DNA of 13,673 nt from an archaeon (GCA_027318675.1 DAHVOT010000018.1:1-13673), one strand, 5' to 3'. Shown: positions 1-5,702, counted from the stretch's first letter. Numbers and translations are program-made. The notes: generated by a model not told the origin, from the sequence alone.

Positions 1-8
1 GTCCCATT

Positions 9-446
9 TTATAATTCTTTCATTTCCTGTTTAAAATCATTTATATCCTGAAATTGTCTATATACTGATGCAAATCTTACATAAGCTATATCATCTATTT
101 TTTTCAACTTCTTCATAACTAATTCTCCTATAACAGAACTGTTAACCTCTTTTTTACCTGCTTTTCTTATTTGTTCATCTATTTCATTTATCATATTGTT
201 TATTTTATCCTGAGGAACAGGCCTTTTTTCGAGGGCCCTTTCAATTCCTGCTTCAAGTTTTTTAATATCGAACTTCTCTCTCCTCCCGTCTTTTTTTATA
301 ACATATAAATCAGTTCTTTCAATTCTTTCATAGGTAGTGAATCTTTTCTTACATTTCAAACATTCTCTTCTTCTCCTTATTCCATCAGGAGATGTTCTTT
401 TATCTGTAACTTTTGATTCTTTATAACCGCAATATGGACAGTTCAT
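9..446 (-). CDS. nrdR: Transcriptional repressor NrdR
   Basis: A 145-aa protein matching the NrdR family over its whole length (family about 150 aa). NrdR senses ATP/dATP and represses ribonucleotide reductase genes. The N-terminal zinc ribbon has C3-x2-C6 and C29-x2-C32, with the basic run RRRR (24-27) between them and the family signature KRFTTYER at 34-41. An ATP-cone domain follows from about residue 46 to 136, including KKDGRREKFD at 51-60. The start codon is preceded by a weak GAGG-type ribosome site. A TATA-like CTTAAATAC and a perfect palindrome lie just upstream, suggesting autoregulation. NrdR is nearly universal in bacteria and patchy in archaea, so an old transfer is possible. No reductase gene is in the window. 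A further ATG follows the stop codon by one base but is cut off by the window edge. Confidence 0.95.
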   Translation of the reverse strand: MNCPYCGYKESKVTDKRTSPDGIRRRRECLKCKKRFTTYERIERTDLYVIKKDGRREKFDIKKLEAGIERALEKRPVPQDKINNMINEIDEQIRKAGKKEVNSSVIGELVMKKLKKIDDIAYVRFASVYRQFQDINDFKQEMKEL

Positions 447-468
447 ATTTTATTTCCTCTCTTAATCC

Positions 469-488
469 ACATACAATATATTGTATGT
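469..488. promoter_or_regulatory. Perfect 20-bp palindrome, candidate NrdR box
   Basis: ACATACAATATATTGTATGT is identical to its reverse complement. It lies 22 bp upstream of the nrdR start and where transcription from the TATA-like element at 515-523 should begin. Its core ACAATATATTGT matches the known bacterial NrdR-box pattern (roughly ACAC-A/T-ATAT-A/T-GTGT). Assignment as an autoregulatory NrdR site is inference. Bacterial promoters normally carry two boxes; I see only one here. Confidence 0.7.
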
Positions 489-514
489 CTAAATCTCTTA
501 ATTACTACCAGTTG

Positions 515-523
515 TATTTAAGA
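515..523 (-). promoter_or_regulatory. TATA-like element of nrdR
   Basis: On the minus strand this reads CTTAAATAC, a usable archaeal TATA element. A start about 25 nt downstream would fall near 490, at the edge of the 20-bp palindrome, so a bound repressor would block initiation. A second AT-rich candidate lies at about 544-553. Confidence 0.5.
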
Positions 524-680
524 GAAACCTGAAAAAAAGTACTTATATTTAAACTTTAGTAATCACTTCTTAACCCGACACCAATATACAAGTTTTTCTT
601 CATAAAAAAATAAAAAACTAATCCTTTTTTCAACCCAACATTTTTAAAGTTTAGAAATATCTTAAAACTAGGAGGTGAAA

Positions 681-941
681 ATGGAATATTTAAACGATAT
701 TGCTGCCCAATTAGGAGTTTCTCTTTGGCTCCTTGTTGTAATCTTTGTCTGGTCAAGTGTTTGGAAATTCCTTGCACTTTGGAAATCTGCCAGAAAAGGA
801 AATGTAGTCTGGTTTGTTGTGTTTGCTTTAGTTAACACAATTGGTATTCTAGAGATTTTATATATCTATATCTTCTCTGAAAGAACAGAAAAAACACAAG
901 AAAAAAAGAAAGCAGCAAAGCAGACCAAAAAAAGAAAATAA
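681..941 (+). CDS. Small membrane protein, DUF5652-like
   Basis: An 86-aa protein with two predicted membrane segments (about 14-34 and 43-66) and a lysine-rich cytoplasmic tail (about 70-86). The pattern ALWKSAR...WFVV...NTIGILEILY agrees with what I recall of the DUF5652 family, whose function is unknown. The ATG at 681 is preferred over an in-frame GTG at 675 because GGAGGTG at 671-677 is a strong Shine-Dalgarno sequence for 681 and overlaps the GTG. A TATA-like stretch at 641-649 should start transcription just before the ribosome site. It is a single-gene unit facing away from nrdR and converging on the gene pair to its right. The AT-rich spacer between 446 and 681 holds only the two promoters. 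Confidence 0.85.
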   Translation: MEYLNDIAAQLGVSLWLLVVIFVWSSVWKFLALWKSARKGNVVWFVVFALVNTIGILEILYIYIFSERTEKTQEKKKAAKQTKKRK

Positions 942-969
942 ATTTATTTTATTTTTATTTTATTATTTA
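942..969. terminator. T-rich terminator between convergent genes
   Basis: A run of T tracts broken by single A residues directly follows the stop of the plus-strand gene. Archaeal RNA polymerase stops at oligo-T without needing a hairpin, so this should terminate the plus-strand transcript. The minus-strand gene ends at 971, and its complement here is A-rich, so it is mainly a plus-strand signal. Confidence 0.55.
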
Positions 970-970
970 A

Positions 971-1240
971 TTAATCATTTCTTGATTTTATTGCAGTTAA
1001 TGAACCCAACAAAAATCCAACAACAAGCGAAGTTATTATCACATTTGAGATTTTTGAAAAAAACATACCTAATTTAGAAACATCCAAATTCCCAAGCATT
1101 AACTGAACAGGCTCTGTACTTCCAGTCAATTTAACATAAACTAAAAAGTAAATTGATAAAAACAAAACAACTGAGAAAAGAAATCCCCATATTAACCAAT
1201 TAAACTTTCCCATTTTATCTTCTATATTTACCCCCAACAT
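971..1240 (-). CDS. Hypothetical two-TM membrane protein
   Basis: An 89-aa protein with two hydrophobic segments (about 14-37 and 66-84) joined by a loop of about 28 residues and ending in a short polar tail. I recognise no family. The first ATG overlaps the end of the upstream gene by 26 nt and has no clear ribosome site. A second ATG at 1213 (residue 10) would place the start 2 nt after the upstream stop and is about equally likely. The tight link to the next 2-TM gene suggests co-translation and perhaps a two-subunit membrane complex, which is inference. Confidence 0.65.
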   Translation of the reverse strand: MLGVNIEDKMGKFNWLIWGFLFSVVLFLSIYFLVYVKLTGSTEPVQLMLGNLDVSKLGMFFSKISNVIITSLVVGFLLGSLTAIKSRND

Positions 1241-1448
1241 TTTCTTTTCTGAATATTATATCTTTCAATGAGACGAAAACAAAGCCACAAGCTACAGAAA
1301 CAGCAATCATAGCATTAATTGTAAACATTTCTGAATATCCTTGCCATAAATCAGGTATTATATTAATATAAACAAAAACATACAAGATTGCAAAAATTAT
1401 CAAAGAATAAACTAAGCATCTTATCAACCACCAAACCCACCTAATCAT
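1215..1448 (-). CDS. Hypothetical two-TM membrane protein
   Basis: A 77-aa protein beginning with a tryptophan-rich segment (MIRWVWWLIR), with predicted membrane segments at about 7-29 and 42-61 and a basic C-terminus. No family was recognised. A TATA-like AAATTTAAA at 1471-1479 is centred about 27 nt before the ATG and no Shine-Dalgarno is present, so a leaderless mRNA is likely. It is the first gene of a two-gene unit whose second gene overlaps its 3' end. Confidence 0.7.
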   Translation of the reverse strand: MIRWVWWLIRCLVYSLIIFAILYVFVYINIIPDLWQGYSEMFTINAMIAVSVACGFVFVSLKDIIFRKENVGGKYRR

Positions 1449-1513
1449 AATATAGTAACCAAAACCTCGTATTTAAATTTAATTAAAAAAATGCAAAATA
1501 CCTAAAAGATGAA

Positions 1514-2128
1514 TTAAGGACAAGAAGATTCACAATCAGCCAAATCATCTTCACAACCATCTAAATTACTCTCACAAGTATCTAAATCCTCCTGAAGATC
1601 ATCCAATACAGATCCAATATCCTCAATTTCTCCATTAAGTTCTGCAATTTTTAAATTAAGTAAAGCTTTTTGGGCAGTCAAGGTAGCAACGGTCTTATTA
1701 AGGGAATCTATTTCATTTGTTAAATTTCCCAAATTAATTATAAGCTGATTTTTATCTTCACTTAAATTAAGTATAGTGTTATTTAAATTAGACATTTCTT
1801 CATGAGCATTTATCTTAGTCTTATAATAGTTATAAACACTATATCCTAAACCCACTAAAAGCAAAACAATAACTGCAGTTAAAATAATGACAAGAAGATG
1901 TTCTCTTCTTTCCTTTTTTTCCAAAGGAGAAAGGTTGATTATTTTAGGTTTAGAATCTTTTGACTTTTTTTCTTTAACCTTTTTTTCTTTTATTGTTTCA
2001 GATTTAATTGAATTCTGTTTAATATTAGAATTCTTTTTAGGAGGTTCCACTTTCTTAGCTCTGCTGATTTCATCATCTGTAAAAATATCCTTTAGAAGAG
2101 ATTTTGGTTTTTTGTCTTTCACCCCCAT
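1514..2128 (-). CDS. Membrane-anchored coiled-coil protein with Cys heptads
   Basis: A 204-aa protein with three parts. Residues 1-77 are highly charged and lysine-rich and, by the positive-inside rule, cytoplasmic. Residues 78-99 form one transmembrane helix. Residues 104-204 form a long predicted coiled coil outside the membrane, rich in Leu/Ile heptads. Its C-terminus is acidic, with C185, C192 and C199 exactly seven residues apart and a last C203, so the cysteines would lie on one helix face. Four N-glycosylation sequons (N116, N121, N135, N144) cluster in the stalk. No enzyme motif is visible. A surface stalk or disulfide-linked oligomer is plausible, but the function is unknown. It is transcribed divergently from the nuclease gene at 2173. 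Confidence 0.8.
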   Translation of the reverse strand: MGVKDKKPKSLLKDIFTDDEISRAKKVEPPKKNSNIKQNSIKSETIKEKKVKEKKSKDSKPKIINLSPLEKKERREHLLVIILTAVIVLLLVGLGYSVYNYYKTKINAHEEMSNLNNTILNLSEDKNQLIINLGNLTNEIDSLNKTVATLTAQKALLNLKIAELNGEIEDIGSVLDDLQEDLDTCESNLDGCEDDLADCESSCP

Positions 2129-2129
2129 A

Positions 2130-2158
2130 AGATATAAATAGCATTATTGTTTAAAAAT
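2130..2158. promoter_or_regulatory. Compact divergent promoter with two TATA boxes
   Basis: Only 44 bp separate two divergent start codons. GATATAAATA (2130-2139) is placed to start plus-strand transcription near 2161, giving the gene at 2173 a leader of about 10 nt. ATTTTTAAAC, read on the minus strand at 2149-2158, lies about 26 nt before the ATG at 2128 and would give a leaderless mRNA. The two elements are interleaved, so the promoters probably compete for TBP/TFB. Confidence 0.55.
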
Positions 2159-2172
2159 ATTATCTTTTAAAA

Positions 2173-2619
2173 ATGGACATTGCAATTATAATATTTTCAT
2201 TAATTTTTTTAATTGGGATTACCCTTGCATATATAATTGGCAAAAGTAACGGTTCTTTTCAAAGGGATAAATATTGGGAAAATGAACTGCCAAATCAAAG
2301 AAAACAAGCAATAACCCAATCAAGAGCAGTTCTTGGAGGGCAATTTTCAGAGCAACTCTCTCCTTATCTTCCTAACTTCAATTATTCTCCAACAGAATGC
2401 AAGTTTCTAGGAAAACCAATTGATTTCATTTGTTTCAAAGGAATGGATGAAAAAAATATTTCTGAAGTAATCTTCGTGGAAGTAAAAAGTGGAGGAAAAT
2501 CAAATAAACTTTCTCAACAAGAAAAAAATCTAAAAGAAGCTATTGAGAAAAAGAGAGTAAAATGGGAAGAATATAGAATTCCTGAAGAAATAACTAAATA
2601 CAATCAAGATAAAGAGTAA
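2173..2619 (+). CDS. Membrane-anchored Holliday-junction-resolvase-related endonuclease
   Basis: A 148-aa protein with an N-terminal transmembrane helix (about 3-23) and a domain resembling the Endonuc_Holl family (endonuclease related to archaeal Holliday junction resolvase). Nuclease-fold features in order are SRAVLGGQFSEQLSPYLP (50-67, with E60), PIDFI (82-86, D84), VEVKSG (102-107, the E103-x-K105 pair) and Q115/Q116 in a following helix. These fit the E...D...ExK layout of restriction-endonuclease-like enzymes. The membrane anchor is odd for a recombination enzyme and suggests action on DNA at the envelope, for example incoming DNA; that is inference. Activity and substrate cannot be read from sequence. 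Confidence 0.85.
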   Translation: MDIAIIIFSLIFLIGITLAYIIGKSNGSFQRDKYWENELPNQRKQAITQSRAVLGGQFSEQLSPYLPNFNYSPTECKFLGKPIDFICFKGMDEKNISEVIFVEVKSGGKSNKLSQQEKNLKEAIEKKRVKWEEYRIPEEITKYNQDKE

Positions 2620-2657
2620 AAAATAAAATATAATAAATATAAACAATTTATCTTAAA

Positions 2658-2666
2658 ATTTAAAAA
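2658..2666 (+). promoter_or_regulatory. TATA-like element for the gene at 2688
   Basis: ATTTAAAAA is centred about 26 nt before the ATG and no Shine-Dalgarno sequence lies between, consistent with a leaderless transcript. Confidence 0.5.
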
Positions 2667-2687
2667 CAACAAACTCTTTAAATTAAA

Positions 2688-2987
2688 ATGAATACTAAAC
2701 CTACAAAAAAGAAGATGATTGGAACATTACTTATTGCCATTTCTATAAACGTTGCTGTTCCATTAATTAATTGGCTTATAACAACAATAACTTGGCCTTT
2801 AATAATAAAATACTTAGAAACAAATCAAGTTGAAGGACTCTTCCAACCGCCACTATTAACTACACTCACAAACTATCTTCTCTCACCATGGAATATTGGG
2901 ATATTCATATTTGAAATAATTGTAATTTATTTGATTTGGAGTTTATTTCAAAAGAAAAGAATTCCAAAAATGCCTACTAGAAAATAA
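2688..2987 (+). CDS. Hypothetical two-TM membrane protein
   Basis: A 99-aa protein with a lysine-rich N-terminus (residues 4-9), a first hydrophobic segment at about 11-40 and a second at about 68-87, and a basic tail (KKRIPKMPTRK). The positive-inside rule predicts both termini in the cytoplasm. No family was recognised. The gene appears to have its own promoter and a leaderless mRNA. It lies between the nuclease gene and the caspase-like gene in the same direction, but with gaps of 68 and 45 nt that contain separate TATA-like elements, so an operon is unlikely. Confidence 0.7.
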   Translation: MNTKPTKKKMIGTLLIAISINVAVPLINWLITTITWPLIIKYLETNQVEGLFQPPLLTTLTNYLLSPWNIGIFIFEIIVIYLIWSLFQKKRIPKMPTRK

Positions 2988-3002
2988 AATCAAATCACAA
3001 CG

Positions 3003-3012
3003 CTTAAAAATC
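3003..3012 (+). promoter_or_regulatory. TATA-like element for the gene at 3033
   Basis: CTTAAAAATC is centred about 26 nt before the ATG at 3033. There is no ribosome site, so a leaderless mRNA is likely. Confidence 0.5.
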
Positions 3013-3032
3013 ATTTCTTATACTTTCTACTT

Positions 3033-3557
3033 ATGGTCTCAAAATTAATTAAATACAGCACAGATAATGTAGAATATGGAAAGATAGATTTTTTCTATAG
3101 CCCGGATATGAAAGAACATCTAGAGCTTAACGAAGAAACAGATTTAGATATTGCGGCTTGGACAACTGTAGATATATTTATAGAGATGAACCAAGAATAC
3201 AAAAAAATCATAGAAGCTAATGCTAAAAAAAATAATCTTGAAAAAATAGCAATTTTAGCAGCACATGGGGCAGAAAAAGGTAGAAAATGGGTTTATTTTG
3301 TTAATGAAAATGTAAAATCAATGCAAAGATGGATAAACAACGTTGATGGGGAGTATAAGGCAATAATACTCTATTCTTGCAATCCTGGGAGAAATGAAAT
3401 TTACACAAGAAAAACACCAATTATTGCTCCCAATGAAATTCTTTCTAATAAAGCACTTAATCAAGGAAGAGTTCAAATAGAACTTATTATGCCAGAAACA
3501 GGACATGTTGATTCATACATGCTTGAGGAAGAACTAAAAAAATTACAAGAAAAATAA
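3033..3557 (+). CDS. Caspase/CHAT-like fold protein, candidate cysteine protease
   Basis: A 174-aa soluble protein without a signal peptide or membrane segment. A hydrophobic strand IAILAAHG (72-79) ends in His78-Gly79, and a second strand KAIILYSCNPG (109-119) ends in Cys116. This strand-HG and strand-C arrangement with about 38 residues between dyad members is the hallmark of clan CD peptidases (caspases, gingipains, CHAT domains), where the known catalytic pair is such a His/Cys. The N-terminal 70 residues are acidic and have no known motif. Family assignment is by pattern, not by a recognised full-length homolog. It could be an inactive relative or a binding module. No adjacent substrate or sensor gene is apparent. 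Confidence 0.6.
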   Translation: MVSKLIKYSTDNVEYGKIDFFYSPDMKEHLELNEETDLDIAAWTTVDIFIEMNQEYKKIIEANAKKNNLEKIAILAAHGAEKGRKWVYFVNENVKSMQRWINNVDGEYKAIILYSCNPGRNEIYTRKTPIIAPNEILSNKALNQGRVQIELIMPETGHVDSYMLEEELKKLQEK

Positions 3558-3576
3558 AATAAAAAATAAAATACCT
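3549..3576 (-). terminator. T-rich terminator of the metal/thiol operon
   Basis: On the minus strand, directly after the stop of the Cys-rich peptide gene, T tracts (TATTTTATTTTTTATTTTAT) run into the tail of the convergent gene. This is a good archaeal oligo-T termination signal. Confidence 0.5.
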
Positions 3577-3584
3577 CCTTCTAA

Positions 3585-3821
3585 TTATTTTCCACAACCA
3601 CAAGAACCTGTTCCTGAAACTGCTCCACAAGTTGCAAGTCCGCAATTACTTCCAGCATTGCATCCATTTCCGCATCCAGAACAGCTTATAGTTTTAGCTT
3701 GCGTTACAGTGTTATCTGCTTTCACAGTATTATCTGCGCTATTTGAAATAGCACTAACAACTGCAAATCCTCCAATAACAAGGATTCCAAGCACAATTGA
3801 AGCTATTATCCATGTTTTCAT
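3585..3821 (-). CDS. Exported Cys/Gly-rich small protein, possible metal binder
   Basis: A 78-aa protein with a hydrophobic N-terminus (about 4-24) that is either a signal peptide or an anchor, a polar linker (25-44), and a Gly/Cys-rich tail with seven cysteines (C47, C50, C54, C60, C65, C74, C76) and no histidine. The tail includes CSGCGNGC and CGCGK. It resembles metallothionein-like or thiol metal-binding peptides in composition only. Its start has a strong AGGAGGT ribosome site 4-5 nt upstream, unlike the leaderless genes nearby. That fits a second operon position, 31 bp behind the MerT/HMA gene. A role in binding metal outside the membrane for the neighbouring transporter-like protein is inference. 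Confidence 0.8.
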   Translation of the reverse strand: MKTWIIASIVLGILVIGGFAVVSAISNSADNTVKADNTVTQAKTISCSGCGNGCNAGSNCGLATCGAVSGTGSCGCGK

Positions 3822-3852
3822 TTTAACCTCCTGTATAATTTAATTTTAATTC

Positions 3853-4443
3853 CTAAAGTTTACCTTCATTAATCACTTCTGCAGGGAATTCTTCAAAGAT
3901 GCCTAATTGAAGTATTTCCTGTTTTGAAGTTAATGAAGGATTATAATAAATCTTGAAATTATTTGGAAAAGAATATTCAACTGCCTTTACTCCTTCCATT
4001 GTTTTCACCTCATCTGAGATTAAAGGGGCGTGCCCTGGACAGGGGATCTTGGAGGTGATTTCAAAAAAAGAGGTGCTGTTATCATCCAGGGCAGAAACAA
4101 CCCCGTTATTGCCTAAATTTGCTAAAAAAGGGAATATGAAAAAGAAAAGTAAGATATTAATTCCAACCACTGACAAGTACATTATAAGCAAATATCTTTT
4201 TTTATCTTTAATCCCAGACCAAGATAATTTTTTATTTTTCTTTAAATAAAAAAATGAAGATAAAGTTGCAAATCCAAAAGAGATTAATATAAGATAATAA
4301 AATACGTTTTTATTCATTAAAATAGGTTTAAATAATTGAATTAAAGCAGTTGCTCCTATTATTGCTGCAAAAACAAACATTATACAACCTATATGAGGTA
4401 TAAGTCCATATACAATTCCTTGTAATACATTTTTATTTTTCAT
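3853..4443 (-). CDS. MerT-like membrane protein with HMA-like C-terminal domain
   Basis: A 196-aa protein. Membrane segments lie at about 18-38, 46-66 and 83-108, with a strongly basic loop (68-83) that should be cytoplasmic. This puts the C-terminal domain (about 125-190) outside. The first segment has GLIPHIGCIMF with C20 in the position of the metal-binding cysteines of MerT-type transporters. The C-terminal domain has a ferredoxin-like/HMA pattern: TSKIPCPGHAPLI (130-142), EGVKAVEYSF and FKIYYNP. The usual CxxC is replaced by C135-P-G-H138. Metal or sulfur-compound transport is inferred from this layout. It leads a two-gene operon with the Cys-rich peptide and shares an operator-like repeat with the Fe-S operon. 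Confidence 0.75.
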   Translation of the reverse strand: MKNKNVLQGIVYGLIPHIGCIMFVFAAIIGATALIQLFKPILMNKNVFYYLILISFGFATLSSFFYLKKNKKLSWSGIKDKKRYLLIMYLSVVGINILLFFFIFPFLANLGNNGVVSALDDNSTSFFEITSKIPCPGHAPLISDEVKTMEGVKAVEYSFPNNFKIYYNPSLTSKQEILQLGIFEEFPAEVINEGKL

Positions 4444-4464
4444 GATTTTGTAAGATAAATATTT

Positions 4465-4473
4465 GTTATAACC
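4465..4473 (-). promoter_or_regulatory. TATA-like element of the MerT/HMA operon
   Basis: On the minus strand this reads GGTTATAAC and is centred about 26 nt before the ATG at 4443, the leaderless spacing seen elsewhere in the window. An alternative, ATATTTATC, lies closer to the start. Confidence 0.4.
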
Positions 4474-4480
4474 GCTTTGG

Positions 4481-4494
4481 TGAAACTAGTTTCA
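4481..4494. promoter_or_regulatory. TGAAA-N4-TTTCA inverted repeat upstream of MerT/HMA operon
   Basis: TGAAACTAGTTTCA is a perfect palindrome lying just upstream of the TATA/BRE region of the MerT/HMA gene. The same TGAAA-N4-TTTCA pattern occurs in the promoter of the ArsR-family gene at 8136-8465. TGAA-N6-TTCA spacing is typical of ArsR/SmtB operators. Upstream of the BRE it could serve activation or block TFB binding. Confidence 0.6.
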
Positions 4495-4515
4495 TCAGAT
4501 GCTTTTTAAATAAAA

Positions 4516-4989
4516 TTAATCCTTCAAAACAACCATATTATTCATACCACGTCTTTTTCTTTCAATTATTTGTTTGGATTCTAACTTATCTAATAATCTT
4601 GTAACACCTACTTTACCAATATTCAATTTCTCCATTAAATCTGCTTGAAACATTGCATTTCCTTCATTTAACAACAAATCTACAACTTCCTTTTCTCTTC
4701 TATCAAGTCCAGAATAATCTTTCTTTTTCTTTTTTTCTTTTATTGTCTTAACAATTATCTTTTCTTTAGGTTTAACAAACATTAAAACAATACCTATTAT
4801 TAGAACAACTCCTACAATTGCTAAACTTACCCAGGTTTGAATTGCAATTGTGTCATACATGGAACAAGAATCTCCGTGAGTACAAGTATCTCCGACTATC
4901 CTTTTCAATGCATTATTAAATATCCAGACTATGACTGCCATTAAAACAGCAATTCCCGTTATTATCCAACCAACAGTTTTATTTTCCAT
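4516..4989 (-). CDS. Membrane-associated winged-helix transcriptional regulator
   Basis: A 157-aa protein of the type grouped as predicted membrane-associated transcriptional regulators (COG2512-like). Two transmembrane helices (about 7-27 and 51-73) flank an outside loop with C36 and C42 in TCTHGDSCSMYD, a loop I recall as recurrent in archaeal members. After a lysine-rich linker (74-90) comes a winged helix (about 93-155) with LDRREKEVVDLLL, a recognition region KVGVTRLLDKLES and a wing IERKRRGMNNMVVL, like MarR/IclR types. It probably links an outside signal, perhaps thiol or redox state of the two cysteines, to DNA binding at the membrane. Targets are unknown. It lies between the metal/thiol operon and the end of the Fe-S operon. 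Confidence 0.85.
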   Translation of the reverse strand: MENKTVGWIITGIAVLMAVIVWIFNNALKRIVGDTCTHGDSCSMYDTIAIQTWVSLAIVGVVLIIGIVLMFVKPKEKIIVKTIKEKKKKKDYSGLDRREKEVVDLLLNEGNAMFQADLMEKLNIGKVGVTRLLDKLESKQIIERKRRGMNNMVVLKD

Positions 4990-5001
4990 CTACGAATTCC
5001 A

Positions 5002-5015
5002 CCAGCCGAAGCTGG
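5002..5015 (-). promoter_or_regulatory. cUUCGg tetraloop hairpin upstream of the membrane regulator
   Basis: On the minus strand CCAGC-TTCG-GCTGG forms a 5-bp GC-rich stem closed by a cUUCGg tetraloop, an exceptionally stable RNA hairpin. It stands out in an AT-rich spacer, 12 nt before the regulator's ATG and 27 nt after the upstream stop at 5042. It could be a 5'-leader structure, part of a terminator for the Fe-S operon, or an operator near the regulator's own promoter (TATA-like stretch at about 5020-5030). Confidence 0.5.
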
Positions 5016-5041
5016 AAAAGTTTTTATTTTCCATATTAAAA

Positions 5042-5701
5042 TTATCCTGCAATTATCTTATCTTTATTTACTCCAAGTTCAATCAAACTTTTTTTAACAA
5101 TCTCAACAAAACCCGGGGGCCCACAAACATAAAAATATTTGCTGAAATCAGTTAGCTCTTTTTTCAAAAAAGCTTTGCTTGCCCTCTTGTTCAAGTACCC
5201 TTTTCTCTTTTCTTCTGTCAATGAAAAAACAGCATTATTACCAAGCATTTCACTTAACTCTCTCTCACAAATAATATCTTTATGAGTTTTATTAAAGAAA
5301 AAAAGTTTATTCTTTACAACTTTCTCAGGTTCTAAACTTCTAAATATTCCTAAAAAAGGGTTAATGCCTGTTCCTCCTGCAATAAAAATTCCTTCTCCTT
5401 TATACTCAAAGTATCCAAAGTTTCCATCAATAATTAATTCATCTCCTGCCTTAAGTTCATGTATTTTTTCAGTTATTCCATTAGGATATTTTTTTATAAT
5501 AAACTCTAAAACATTCTCTTCTGGTCTTGAAGTAAATGTAAATGGTCTTTTTTCATTTCTAAATCTAAGAGAATTTATGGAGACATTTGTAGCTTGGCCT
5601 CCTTTAAAAATAAAATTTTCTGGTTTTTCTACAATAAATTTTTTAACATTATGTGTTTCAAAATCTACCTTAAGTATTTTAACTACATGTTCATTAATCA
5701 T
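5042..5701 (-). CDS. Ferredoxin/flavodoxin-NAD(P)H reductase-like flavoprotein
   Basis: A 219-aa FAD- and NAD(P)H-binding oxidoreductase of the ferredoxin-NADP reductase superfamily. The N-terminal beta-barrel carries the flavin motif RPFTFTS (52-58) and GITEKIHEL (75-83). The nucleotide domain has GGTGINPF (109-116) and CGPPGF (193-198). It lacks the C-terminal 2Fe-2S ferredoxin domain of some relatives, so it should pass electrons to a separate carrier. The start at 5701 is preferred: it is an ATG one base after the iscU stop (TAAGATG), whereas the longer reading begins with TTG inside iscU. As the last gene of the Fe-S operon it may supply electrons for sulfur reduction during cluster assembly, which is inference. 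Confidence 0.88.
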   Translation of the reverse strand: MINEHVVKILKVDFETHNVKKFIVEKPENFIFKGGQATNVSINSLRFRNEKRPFTFTSRPEENVLEFIIKKYPNGITEKIHELKAGDELIIDGNFGYFEYKGEGIFIAGGTGINPFLGIFRSLEPEKVVKNKLFFFNKTHKDIICERELSEMLGNNAVFSLTEEKRKGYLNKRASKAFLKKELTDFSKYFYVCGPPGFVEIVKKSLIELGVNKDKIIAG

Positions 5702-5702
5702 C

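Noticed and set aside
1..7. ATG one base after the nrdR stop, possible next gene on the minus strand
   Set aside because: Only two codons are inside the window, so a gene cannot be supported from this sequence.
494..525. 8-bp inverted repeat TCTCTTAA / TTAAGAGA with 16-nt loop upstream of nrdR
   Set aside because: AT-rich with a long loop and no similarity to the NrdR-like palindrome; part of it is explained by the TATA-like element.
556..777. 73-aa minus-strand open frame overlapping the DUF5652-like gene
   Set aside because: Opposite strand of a well-supported gene with a strong ribosome site; low-complexity translation and no promoter or ribosome signal.
3562..3582. GGAGGT ribosome-site-like sequence after the Cys-rich gene on the minus strand
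   Set aside because: No start codon follows at usable distance; only T-rich terminator sequence.
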